53,322 nt of DNA, taken from Candidatus Trichofilum aggregatum. GTDB lineage: Bacteria; Chloroflexota; Anaerolineae; Promineifilales; Promineifilaceae. A program made the translations under genes and the position numbers. The stretch is from positions 1 to 53,322 of the forward strand of contig JADJUV010000178.1 in assembly GCA_016716885.1 (NCBI GenBank), read 5' to 3'. Position 1 is the stretch's first letter, and each line of letters starts with the position of its first letter. The notes beneath the pieces are model-generated. The model was not told the origin of the DNA. It did no database searches and saw nothing but the letters and a program-made list of their open reading frames with translations. Of this stretch, positions 8,854 to 17,340 are shown one piece after another.

Positions 8854-9172
8854 GTCTTCATCTCTCCTTGAATGAATTGGCTCTTTTTGAGCCAGAACAA
8901 ACTACGTGTGGGAGCATACACACCCGGCGTCCGAAAAGCGTCCGAACCATTGATTCAGCCACGAATTACACGAACGATTGCTTTCACGAAAAGATATTGT
9001 TTGTAGTGACCGCTTTCGAGCCTTAACACGGTATGAGGGTAAGCACCCCAGCCCAGGGGCAGGGGTGCCCCCTCATGCCAGTATTTAAAGCTATAGCGCA
9101 AAGCGGTCACTACGAACCAAACCCCAAAATGATTATCTGAACAGCTATAGCGTGAGTTTTCCGGGTAACGCA
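8854..9172. other. Intergenic region with split palindromic repeat
   Basis: GTAGTGACCGCTTT (9003-9016) and AAAGCGGTCACTAC (9100-9113) are perfect 14-bp inverted arms enclosing 83 bases. They are the outer arms of the element at 8296 and 37866, so the 83-base centre is an insertion or replacement of the usual core. No gene seen. Confidence 0.6.
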
Positions 9173-10783
9173 TTATGGGCCGGGTTTTACCGGGTTGAGG
9201 ATGGTGGTGAGGAAGTAAACGCGTTGGAGAATAGTGGCGGCTTCGTCGAAGGTGGCCAGGCGGGGTTGACCGGTTTCTGTGACCATGGCGGGCACGATTT
9301 CGAGTTGGCGCACGCCATTTTTGTCTAACCAGATGTTGGCGATGGCGGTCTCGGGTGGCCCTTCGATGTTGAAGGCGAAGTTGCCCAAACCGTACAGAAT
9401 AACACCATCCAGATAATATTCGACCCCTTGCAAGATATGGGCATGGTGGCCGATGACCAGGGTGGCTCCGGCTTCGATGGCGGCGTGCGCGGCCGCAATC
9501 TGGGGTTCGCTGGGTTCTTCAATGTACTCAAACCCACTGTGCAAAATGACAATCACATGATCCGCCAGAGGAACCGCGGCCGCGACATCTGCCCGTATCC
9601 GCTCCGGGTAAGCCCAGGCCAGCCCGGGGGCCGCCTCCGTGGCATTCCAGGTTTCCACATCAAAACCACTGCTGGCCTCACGGGGCACATGCACATACCC
9701 CAAGAAGGCCAGGGTAAGGCCATTGACTTCGGCAATATGGGGGGTGTGCGCGGCCGCGTCGTTCGCCCCCGCTCCCACCACCGCCACCCCTGCCTCAGCC
9801 AACAAATCCATCCCCTGCAACAGAGCTTCCGGCCCATAATCCATGGCGTGATTGTTCGCCAGCGAGACCAGATCGAAACCGCCCTGGGCCAGCGCCTGAG
9901 CCGATTGCACCGGCGATTGGAACGGGTACGCCTTGGGCGCGGGGGTGCCGATGTCACCCAGCGAGGTTTCCAAATTGCCCACGGTGTAATCAGGGCGAAG
10001 CAGATACTCGGACAAATAACGGAAAGGGAAGTCGAGAATATCCAGGGCGATGTAGTTGCCCAGGGTGCGGGAAAGCATGAGATCCCCCACCGCAGCCAAA
10101 TGGACAACGGGTTCGGCGGGAAAATGCGGCCGCAACAACACCGCCAACGCCTCAGCCGCCAGTTCATACCGGTCTACCGCCAATACACTCCAGGTTTGTT
10201 GGAAGGGATAACCCTCGTCATTGGGCATGAGGCCATCTACGCGCAGGGCCTTCAACCGGGGGTTCATCTCCCGCCAGGGCATGACGACGGCCAGTTCGTG
10301 CCCGTTGGTCAAAATGGCCTGAGCGGTGGCCCCGTCTACCGTCTCCCAACGATGGGTAAAGGGCACGGCCAATGCCAGGGGAATCGTGCCCACCGGCACG
10401 TCAAACTCGCCGCTGACCAGGCTGAGGTGGGGGTTCACCGCTTCCGGGTTATCGCTGAGGGTGACGGCCCATTGCCAGCTTGTGTTGACAAGGTTATCGG
10501 CCAGGATGAAGGGTTCAAGGTTGGCCCAGGTGGTGGGGAGAACCACCTGCACGACGGGCAAGGGGGTCGCCGTAGGTGTAGCCGTGCTGGTGGCGGTAGC
10601 GGTGGGAATGGGGGTGAAGGTAGCCGCCGGGGTCGGCGCAGGTGGTAAGGGAGTATCGGCCAGGATGAGGGTAACGGGTGATGGGGTGATGGGGATGGGT
10701 GTCGCGGCCGCGGTCATCTCCGGTGTCTGGCATCCAGCTAAAATAAGGGCCAAACCAGCCCACAAAACAAACAACCAACGCAT
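9173..10783 (-). CDS. CapA-family lipoprotein (poly-gamma-glutamate synthesis protein/metallophosphatase-like)
   Basis: The chosen start is ATG 10783 (MRWLFVLW), with GGGAGG seven bases upstream; in-frame ATGs at 10801 and 10810 lie in or before the site. A lipobox (LILAGC) is followed by a long Pro/Thr/Ala linker to about residue 90 and an unassigned domain to about 230. The CapA metallophosphatase-like domain follows. Metal-site motifs are VGDLML, VGNLETSLGD, SLANNHAMDYG, ILHSGFEY, IGHHAHILQG and YGLGNFAFN. CapA proteins take part in polyglutamate capsule formation or export, but many family members have unknown substrates. No capB/capC genes are nearby, so a capsule role is not supported here. 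Confidence 0.85.
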   Translation of the reverse strand: MRWLFVLWAGLALILAGCQTPEMTAAATPIPITPSPVTLILADTPLPPAPTPAATFTPIPTATATSTATPTATPLPVVQVVLPTTWANLEPFILADNLVNTSWQWAVTLSDNPEAVNPHLSLVSGEFDVPVGTIPLALAVPFTHRWETVDGATAQAILTNGHELAVVMPWREMNPRLKALRVDGLMPNDEGYPFQQTWSVLAVDRYELAAEALAVLLRPHFPAEPVVHLAAVGDLMLSRTLGNYIALDILDFPFRYLSEYLLRPDYTVGNLETSLGDIGTPAPKAYPFQSPVQSAQALAQGGFDLVSLANNHAMDYGPEALLQGMDLLAEAGVAVVGAGANDAAAHTPHIAEVNGLTLAFLGYVHVPREASSGFDVETWNATEAAPGLAWAYPERIRADVAAAVPLADHVIVILHSGFEYIEEPSEPQIAAAHAAIEAGATLVIGHHAHILQGVEYYLDGVILYGLGNFAFNIEGPPETAIANIWLDKNGVRQLEIVPAMVTETGQPRLATFDEAATILQRVYFLTTILNPVKPGP

Positions 10784-10810
10784 AAAAAACCTCCCACTCA
10801 TCGTATCCAT

Positions 10811-11167
10811 GCGGGAGGATTATCACTTCAGTTGCCATTCTTGTCTACTGCCCAAACAGTGCCAGGCACGGGGCCATGGATTTTGGTCCGTTCAGGGTTT
10901 TCTGCCCCGTGCCCGGCACTTGGTGAGCGTTCAACAAACAAAATACCCAATGCCCAGTCACTATTACAGCTTTACACAAGTAGTTGGTAGGCTTAGTCGG
11001 AAGACCCATCCCCCTGACCCCCTTCCCCGTGTGATATTCGGGAAGGGGGGTTACTTGGGCGGTGCGGTTTTCAGGGCCATGCCCCGAAAAACCGCACCTA
11101 AAAAAGTTCCCCGCCCCTGGGGGCGGGGTTAGGGGTGGGGGTTTCCGGCGACAAACTGATACCAAAA
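10811..11167. other. Intergenic region with two large hairpins
   Basis: AGTGCCAGGCACGGGGC (10859-10875) pairs with GCCCCGTGCCCGGCACT (10904-10920) with one mismatch. GGTGCGGTTTT at 11061-11071 pairs with AAAACCGCACC just before 11098. A G/C-rich GGGGCGGGG stretch follows at about 11110-11145. These are probably intergenic repeats and lie between divergent transcription of capA-like and phoB. No gene seen. Confidence 0.6.
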
Positions 11168-11200
11168 CTTTCATAAAAATATAAGCCCACCTTTCGTAAA
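11168..11200 (+). promoter_or_regulatory. Candidate PHO-box half-sites upstream of phoB
   Basis: CTTTCATAAA (11168-11177) and CTTTCGTAAA (11191-11200) form a direct repeat 23 bp apart. They resemble the E. coli Pho-box half (CTGTCATAAA). They lie about 50-80 bp upstream of phoB, fitting autoregulation by PhoB-type regulators. Confidence 0.4.
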
Positions 11201-11250
11201 GATATACTATCCTTCTGGACAATTTCCCAAATTCCGCTACAGTGGAAAAT

Positions 11251-11970
11251 ATGGAAAAAATATTAGTGGTTGAAGACGACCCATCTTTGTTAGAAACATT
11301 GAGTTATAACCTGAATCGCCAGGGGTATGAGGTACTCCAGGCCAGTGATGGGCTGGTGGCCTTGAAAATGGCACGGGAAAACCAGCCTGATCTGATGGTG
11401 TTGGATGTGATGTTGCCGGGGCTGGATGGTTTTGAGGTGTGCCGTATCCTGCGCCGGGAGACCAGCATCCCCATTCTCATGCTAACCGCCCGCGCCGATG
11501 AGGTGGACAAGGTGGTGGGGCTGGAAATGGGCGCCGATGATTATTTGACCAAGCCGTTTAGTATGCGTGAACTGATGGCGCGGGTGAAAGCCCAATTGCG
11601 CCGCATCCGGCTTATTCGTGAGGAGATGATGGCGGAGAATTTGCCCGCGGCCGCGCCGCCCCCCCACGAACCCACCTTCATCTTTCCCAACCTCATCCTC
11701 GATGACACCCGCCGCGAGATTCTGCTCGACGGCCAACCCCTCCATCTCAAACCCAAAGAGTACGATTTACTCCTCTTCCTGGCCCGTCACCGGGGCATCG
11801 CCCTCTCCCGTGACCTCATTCTGGAGCGGGTGTGGGGTTGGGAATATGATGGCAACAGCCGCACCGTGGATGTGCATGTGCGTTGGTTGCGCGAAAAAAT
11901 CGAAGCCGATGCCGCCAACCCCACCCGCATCGTCACCGTGCGCAGCATCGGCTACCGGTTTGAAGGGTGA
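11251..11970 (+). CDS. phoB: PhoB/OmpR-family response regulator
   Basis: The 239-residue protein has an N-terminal receiver domain: acidic pair VVEDD, phospho-acceptor Asp in DLMVLDVMLPGLDGFE, Thr/Ser in MLTARAD, and Lys in LTKPF. An Ala/Pro linker (AAAPPPHEP) leads to an OmpR/PhoB winged helix with KPKEYDLLLFLARHRG, SRDLILERVWG and SRTVDVHVRWLREKIE, ending IVTVRSIGYRF. ATG 11251 gives the standard MEKILVVEDD start; GTG 11242 is a possible upstream alternative, and no strong ribosome binding site is visible for either. It lies next to a PhoR-type kinase and the pst genes, so control of phosphate starvation genes is very likely. Confidence 0.9.
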   Translation: MEKILVVEDDPSLLETLSYNLNRQGYEVLQASDGLVALKMARENQPDLMVLDVMLPGLDGFEVCRILRRETSIPILMLTARADEVDKVVGLEMGADDYLTKPFSMRELMARVKAQLRRIRLIREEMMAENLPAAAPPPHEPTFIFPNLILDDTRREILLDGQPLHLKPKEYDLLLFLARHRGIALSRDLILERVWGWEYDGNSRTVDVHVRWLREKIEADAANPTRIVTVRSIGYRFEG

Positions 11971-11977
11971 AAAATAG

Positions 11978-12055
11978 AGCTGAGTGCTGGGTACAGAGTG
12001 CTGAGATTAAAGCAATCTCTCAGCACTTATCTCTCAGCACTCATCTCTCAGTACT
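11978..12055. repeat. GAGTGCTGAG/CTCAGCACT repeat between phoB and phoR
   Basis: GAGTGCTGGG and GAGTGCTGAG (11980-12005) are followed by three CTCTCAGCACT-type words (12016-12050), making hairpins between the regulator and kinase genes. The repeat is in frame with phoR and would add about 21 residues if an ATG at 11998 were used. Confidence 0.65.
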
Positions 12056-12060
12056 TCCCC

Positions 12061-13848
12061 ATGTTTCGCAACATTCGCTGGCGCATCGCCATTCCCTACC
12101 TGCTCCTCATCACCCTGGTCATGGGCGGGCTGACGGCTTATCTCTCGCAACTGGTTACGCAGGCGTATCAGACGGCTCTGCAACAACAACTGCTGGCCGA
12201 AGCCCGCTTGTTGGCCTATGAAGCCAAAATCTGGTTCGCGGCCGCAACCCCGCCCATCGGCTCCCCCACCGTACAAGCTGAGGTAGAGGAATGGGCCGAA
12301 CTGCTAGACATGCGTATCACCCTCATCGCCAGTGATGGCACGGTGCTGGCCGAATCTTACGAAGACCCCAGTTTGTTGGACAATCACCTTTACCGCGCCG
12401 AGGTGCAAGAGGCGTTGCAAACGGGCCAGGGTGGCAACATCCGGTTCAGTAATACGCTGGGCGAAGAGGTGATGTACGCGGCCGCGCCCATTACTCGTGG
12501 TCAGGAAATTGTGGGGGTGTTGCGGGTGGGTGTGCCGTTGGAAGTCATTACGGCGCAGATCAGACAAATACGGGAAACGCTACTCGCGGCCGCGATCGTT
12601 GCCACCGTCGGTGCGCTCATCATCGCCCTTATTATTGCCGAACGCACCGCCCGGCCTATCCGCCAACTGACGCTGGTGGCCCGGCGGCTAGCGGCTGGCG
12701 ACCTGGATGCCCGCCTGCACAGCATCCGTACCCGTGATGAAATGCGCGATCTGGCTCTGGCTTTTAACCAGATGGGCGACCAACTGCGCGATCAAATTAA
12801 CCGGCTGGCGGATAGCAACCGCCGCCTGACCGCCGTATTGGAAAATATGGCCGATGGGGTGTTGATAACGGATCAATTGGGTCAGGTGAGTTTGATGAAC
12901 CCGGCGGCCCAACGGCTTCTCAAGGTGAGTGAGGAAGAAAGTGAGGAACGCGGCCGCAGTTTTGCCGCCATCGTGCGCCATCATCAGCTTATTGAGTTAT
13001 GGCAACAGGCCCGCCAGGCCGAAAAAGAGCGCATTGCTACGATTGAGTTGAGTCAGCAAGAGCTGTTTGTGCAGATGGTTGTCACCCCCCTGTTCACCAC
13101 CGACCCCCAATCTTACCTGATTATCCTGCAAGATTTGACCCGCATTCGGCGGCTGGAAACGGTACGCCGCGATTTCATCAGCAACATTTCCCATGAGCTA
13201 CGCACCCCGTTGGCCTCGCTCAAAGCCCTGGTGGAAACCTTGCGTGACACCGCCCTGGACGATCCCCCGGCTACCCTGCGCTTCCTCGACCGGGCCGAAA
13301 CTGAGGTGGACGCCCTGACCCAGATGGTGCAAGAGTTACTGGATTTATCGAGTTTGGAAAGCGGCCGCGTGCCTCTCCGTCTGCGCCCCGTAACCATCGC
13401 CGACCTGCTACTCCCCACCATTGATCGCTTCACCCCCCAGGCCGAACGGGGCCAGATCAGCCTGGGACTCAACCTGCCGCGGGGTCTGCCCCCCGTTTTG
13501 GCCGACCCGGAACGCATCCAGCAAGTGGTACGCAATCTCATCCACAACGCCCTCAAATTCACCCCCCCCGGTGGTCATGTTACCGTTACCGCCACCTCCC
13601 ACGCCAACGAAGTGCGTATCTCCGTGCAAGACACCGGCGTAGGCATCGCCGCTCAGGACATTCCCCGCGTTTTTGAACGATTTTACAAATCAGATCGGTC
13701 GCGCCAGAGTGGGGGAACCGGGCTGGGGCTGGCCATCGCCCGCCACATGGTCCGCGCCCACGGCGGCAACATCTGGGTCAAGAGCAAAGAACAAAAAGGC
13801 AGTACCTTCACCTTCACCTTACCAATTGCGGATAGTTCTGAGTTTTAA
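12061..13848 (+). CDS. phoR: PhoR-like sensor histidine kinase
   Basis: I chose ATG 12061 (MFRNIRWRIAIPYLLL) because the upstream in-frame ATG at 11998 is inside an intergenic repeat. Domains in order for this 595-residue protein are as follows. TM1 is at about 7-28. An extracytoplasmic sensor domain runs from about 30-165 (VQAEVEEWAELLDMRITLIA...). TM2 is at about 175-200. HAMP spans 201-255 (RPIRQLTLVARRLAAGDLDARL). PAS spans about 260-365 (LENMADGVLITD...). HisKA carries phospho-His in ISNISHELRTPLASLK, and the ATPase domain has N-box LIHNALKFTP, DTGVGI, FERFYKSDRS and GTGLGLAIARHMV. Together with PhoB it should sense phosphate limitation, possibly through PhoU and the Pst transporter. Confidence 0.9.
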   Translation: MFRNIRWRIAIPYLLLITLVMGGLTAYLSQLVTQAYQTALQQQLLAEARLLAYEAKIWFAAATPPIGSPTVQAEVEEWAELLDMRITLIASDGTVLAESYEDPSLLDNHLYRAEVQEALQTGQGGNIRFSNTLGEEVMYAAAPITRGQEIVGVLRVGVPLEVITAQIRQIRETLLAAAIVATVGALIIALIIAERTARPIRQLTLVARRLAAGDLDARLHSIRTRDEMRDLALAFNQMGDQLRDQINRLADSNRRLTAVLENMADGVLITDQLGQVSLMNPAAQRLLKVSEEESEERGRSFAAIVRHHQLIELWQQARQAEKERIATIELSQQELFVQMVVTPLFTTDPQSYLIILQDLTRIRRLETVRRDFISNISHELRTPLASLKALVETLRDTALDDPPATLRFLDRAETEVDALTQMVQELLDLSSLESGRVPLRLRPVTIADLLLPTIDRFTPQAERGQISLGLNLPRGLPPVLADPERIQQVVRNLIHNALKFTPPGGHVTVTATSHANEVRISVQDTGVGIAAQDIPRVFERFYKSDRSRQSGGTGLGLAIARHMVRAHGGNIWVKSKEQKGSTFTFTLPIADSSEF

Positions 13849-13915
13849 GTTTCGAGTTTCAGGTTCTCACCCCCTCCTCCCCTTCCCCTTATCTCCTCTC
13901 CCCCTTAACCATTTG

Positions 13916-13965
13916 TTTACAAAACCATAGCCTTCCCTTAAAAACTCATACCTACACTGTTAAAT
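13916..13965 (+). promoter_or_regulatory. Candidate Pho-type binding array upstream of pstS
   Basis: TTTACA (13916), TTAAAA (13938) and TTAAAT (13960) are spaced exactly 22 bp apart, two helical turns. This is similar in geometry to PhoP/PhoB boxes built of TT(A/C/T)ACA-like units with 11-bp phase. They sit about 105-150 bp before the pstS start. The match to consensus is partial. Confidence 0.4.
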
Positions 13966-14068
13966 AGGGCACAGTATCTTTAACCCGTAACCATTGTGGT
14001 TATGGCGTTTTAGTTTGCGCCACATTTCAAAATTCCCAATTACCCTTTTGAGGAGTTAAGGAGAAATA

Positions 14069-16070
14069 TGCGTCACGTAAGAATTATGCTGTTCCTGCTC
14101 ATAACAGCGCTCATTTTAGTTGCTTGTGGTGGTTCGACCGAACCGAAGTGGTCCGGGAAACCGTCGAAGTGGTCGTCACCCAGGAAGTTGTCACCGAAAC
14201 AGAAGTCGAAGTAACCCGTGTGGAAACCGTAACAGAAACGACTGTAGAAACCGTTGAAATTGTGGCCCTGCCCCCAGTAGACGTCCTGGCCGTATCTGGC
14301 GACATCGTGGTAGCCGGTAGCTCCACCGTATTCCCCCTGACCGAACGGATGGCCGAACGGTTCCAGGATGAAGGCTATGCCGGGAACATCACCATTGACA
14401 GCATCGGTACCGGTGGTGGTTTTGAGCGGTTCTGTGAAACGGGCGAGACGGACATCTCCAACGCCAGTCGTCCGATCAAAGAAGAAGAAGCGGCGGCTTG
14501 TGCGGCGATTGGCCGTACCCCGATTGAGTTCCGGGTCGGAACCGATGCCCTGGCCGTTGTGACCAGCCCCAGTAACTACTTTGCCGAGAACATCACCATA
14601 GCCGAGTTGGCTCTGGCCTTCTCCACCGCCGAAACTTGGGCGGATGTGAACCCGGAATGGCCGGCCCACCCGATTGCCCGGTTCAGCCCCGGCACAGACT
14701 CTGGGACGTTCGATTACTTCGTGGAAGTGGTGTTTGCAGAAGATGATGCGCCGATTCTCGCGGCCGCGAACCTGCAACTGAGCGAAGACGACAACGTGCT
14801 GGTTCAGGGTGTGACCGGCGATACCTGCACCGAAGGCGACCTGACCACCGCCTGTGCCATCGGCTACTTTGGCTACGCTTACTACGAAGAAAACCGGGAT
14901 CAACTGCACATCCTGAGCATTGAGGGTGTAGAAGCCAGTGCCGAAAATGTAGACAACAACACCTATCCGTTGGCGCGGCCGCTGTTCATCTACTCCGATG
15001 CCACCGTCATGGCTGAGAAACCCCAGGTCGCCGCTTTCATCAACTTCTACCTGACCTTTGTCAACGAAGAAGTGGTTCCGGTCGGTTACTTCCCCGCCAG
15101 CGTGGCGGCTTTGAACCAGGCTAAACTCAACTGGAGTGCCGCCGAAGGCATCGAAGTGGCCGTACCTTCAGCCGCCGGTCTCACATTGCCCACGGTAGAT
15201 GTGTTAGCCGTATCTGGTGACATCGTCGTCGCCGGTAGCTCCACCGTGTTCCCCCTGACCGAACGGATGGCCGAACGGTTCCAGGATGAAGGCTATGCCG
15301 GGAACATCACGATTGATAGCATCGGGACCGGTGGTGGTTTTGAGCGGTTCTGTGAAACGGGCGAGACGGACATCTCTAATGCCAGCCGCCCGATCAACGA
15401 AGAAGAAGTAGCGGCTTGTGCGGCGATTGGCCGTACCCCGATTGAATTCCGGGTAGGAACGGATGCGTTGGCCGTCGTTGCCAGCCCCAGCAACTACTTT
15501 GCCGAAAACATCACCTTAGCTGAACTGGCTCTGGCCTTCTCCACTGCCGAGACCTGGGCGGATGTGAACCCGGAATGGCCGGCCCACCCGATTGCCCGGT
15601 TCAGCCCCGGCACCGACTCCGGGACGTTCGATTACTTTGTGGAAGTGGTGTTTGATGAGGACGATGCGCCGATTCTCGCGGCCGCGAACCTGCAACTGAG
15701 TGAAGATGACAACGTGTTGGTTCAGGGTGTGACCGGCGACACCTGCACCGAAGGCGACCTGACCACCGCCTGTGCCATCGGTTACTTTGGTTACGCCTAC
15801 TACGAAGAAAACCGCGACCAACTGCACATCCTGAGCATTGAGGGTGTGGAAGCCAGTGCTGAGAATGTGGACAACAACTCTTATCCGCTGGCGCGGCCGC
15901 TGTTCATCTACTCCGACGCTACCATCATGGCCGAGAAACCCCAGGTAGCTGCCTACATCAACTTCTACCTGACCTTTGTCAACGAAGAAGTCATCGCCGT
16001 GGGTTACTTCCCCGCCAGTGATGATGCGCTCAATCAAGCCCGTTTGAACTGGCTGAATGCCAACAACTAA
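14069..16070 (+). CDS. pstS: Phosphate-binding lipoprotein PstS with two tandem binding domains (frameshift near 14140)
   Basis: ATG 14069 has a purine-rich AAGGAG ribosome binding site and opens a lipoprotein signal ending LVACGG. The frame changes near 14133-14145. From there the protein continues as TEVVRETVEVVVTQEVV, a Val/Thr/Glu linker typical of Chloroflexota binding lipoproteins. Two near-identical phosphate-binding domains follow at about 14277-15175 and 15195-16067, 918 bp (306 residues) apart without internal indels. Each has the phosphate-loop AGSSTVFPL, GTGGGFERFC, SNASRPI and GTDSGTFDYF. Both also keep GCGGCCGC sites at equal positions. The missing base near 14140 is probably a sequence error, since signal and mature protein need each other. 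It delivers phosphate to PstCA. Confidence 0.9.
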
Positions 16071-16138
16071 AAGGGTTATTCGTTATTGGTAACGCCATAA
16101 CAAATAACCAATAACCAATAACCAATAACTTTCATATC

Positions 16139-16185
16139 ACAGGATGAGGAACGGACGTTAAGCGCCATTCCTCATCCTGTTTTTC
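16139..16185 (+). terminator. Intrinsic terminator between pstS and pstC
   Basis: ACAGGATGAGGAA (16139-16151) and TTCCTCATCCTGT (16168-16180) form a perfect 13-bp stem followed by TTTTTC. Partial termination here would give more PstS than transporter core. Upstream, 16083-16132 holds an AACCAATAACCAATAACC-type tandem repeat. Confidence 0.85.
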
Positions 16186-16277
16186 ATCATAACCATAACC
16201 TGTCTGCCATCGGCCTAAGTTGCCCGGTTGAAAAGCGGATTTACAATCGGGGTAACACACGCAAATAAATTCGCACC

Positions 16278-16311
16278 AGACCTGACAGGTTTCCGGAAAC
16301 CTGTCAGGTCT
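16278..16311. repeat. 34-bp perfect palindrome, copy 1
   Basis: It begins AGACCTGACAGGTTTCC and is its own reverse complement. A second, near-perfect copy lies at 43121-43154. Both are intergenic. It lies just before the pstC start and in frame with it, so it should not be counted as coding. Confidence 0.85.
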
Positions 16312-16344
16312 AAACCCAAAAAGTTGCACAGATGGAGGCAGGCA

Positions 16345-17340
16345 ATGGAAGAAGGAGAAGAAATGGCGACACAAACGCCAGCCCTTGTGGGTACACAACC
16401 GAAACAAAATGGATTGATGAAGCGGCCGCGGATTGGCGAAACGCTGATTCAGGGTTTTCTATTTCTATGCGGGGCCATCTCCATTTTTACCACCATTGGT
16501 ATTTTGTATGAGTTGGGCAAAGAAGCCTGGCTCTTCTTCGGCAGCCCTGATGTTTCTGTGGTAGATTTTTTTACCAAAACCAAATGGCAGCCCGGTATTC
16601 TCGAATTTGGCATCTGGCCGTTGATATTAGCCACCCTCATCACCAGCTTTATCGGCATGATTGTGGCTTTGCCGCTGGGGTTGGCCTCAGCCATTTACCT
16701 GAGTGAATATGCCAGCGAACGTGCCCGGAGTACCCTGAAACCGATTTTGGAAGTGTTGGCCGGTGTGCCAACCGTTGTTTATGGCTACTTTGCCCTCACC
16801 TTTATGACACCCCTTTTGCGCTCTATCTTCGGCGAAAGTACCGTGCAAATCTTCAATACCGCCTCAGCCGGTATTGTCATCGGCATCCTCATTATTCCGC
16901 TGGTCAGCTCCATGAGCGAAGACGCACTTCATGCCGTGCCCCGCTCTTTGCGTGAAGCCTCTTATGCCCTGGGTGCGACTAAACTGGAAACATCTATCCG
17001 CGTGGTGGTTCCGGCGGCCTTGTCTGGCATTACGGCGGCGTTTGTGGTGGCGATTTCCCGCGCCATTGGCGAAACGATGGTGGTGGCGATTGCTTCCGGC
17101 AACGGCCCGCGCAATTTTGAACTGGGCAAAGATGGCCTGTTTGATTACATTTTGAACCCGTTTGTTAGTGGTGAAACGATGACCGGGCACATTGTCCGCA
17201 TCAGCGGCGGTGATTTGCCTTACAACTCCATTGATTACAACAGCATTTTTGCCATCGGGCTGGTGCTCTTTGTGATGACGCTGGGACTTAATATCCTGAG
17301 CCGTCGCTTTGTCGCCCGGTTCCGTGAGGTGTACGAATAA
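16345..17340 (+). CDS. pstC: Phosphate ABC transporter permease PstC
   Basis: Two starts are well supported. ATG 16345 has GGAGG six bases upstream, and ATG 16363 (MATQTPALV) has AAGGAG five bases upstream. A longer in-frame start at 16228 would read through a palindromic repeat and is unlikely. About six membrane spans are present. Permease signatures include LPLGLASAIYLSEYA, LEVLAGVPTVVYGYFALTF and the EAA loop AVPRSLREASYALGATKLET, followed by ISRAIGETMVVAIASG. The stop overlaps the pstA start by one base (TAATG), so the two are translationally coupled. It pairs with PstA to form the phosphate channel. Confidence 0.92.
   Translation: MEEGEEMATQTPALVGTQPKQNGLMKRPRIGETLIQGFLFLCGAISIFTTIGILYELGKEAWLFFGSPDVSVVDFFTKTKWQPGILEFGIWPLILATLITSFIGMIVALPLGLASAIYLSEYASERARSTLKPILEVLAGVPTVVYGYFALTFMTPLLRSIFGESTVQIFNTASAGIVIGILIIPLVSSMSEDALHAVPRSLREASYALGATKLETSIRVVVPAALSGITAAFVVAISRAIGETMVVAIASGNGPRNFELGKDGLFDYILNPFVSGETMTGHIVRISGGDLPYNSIDYNSIFAIGLVLFVMTLGLNILSRRFVARFREVYE

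Noticed and set aside
9428..10648. A long open frame on the plus strand opposite the CapA gene
   Set aside because: Its composition is Gly/Arg-rich with no domain, no ribosome binding site and no conserved motifs, and it mirrors the minus-strand CapA codons.
11998..12060. An upstream in-frame start for phoR
   Set aside because: The 63 bases are part of the CTCAGCACT repeat and encode residues unlike any kinase N-terminus; ATG 12061 starts the membrane span properly.
16228..16344. An N-terminal extension of pstC
   Set aside because: It includes the perfect palindrome at 16278-16311, which is also found in an unrelated spacer at 43121; the ribosome binding sites support starts at 16345 or 16363.
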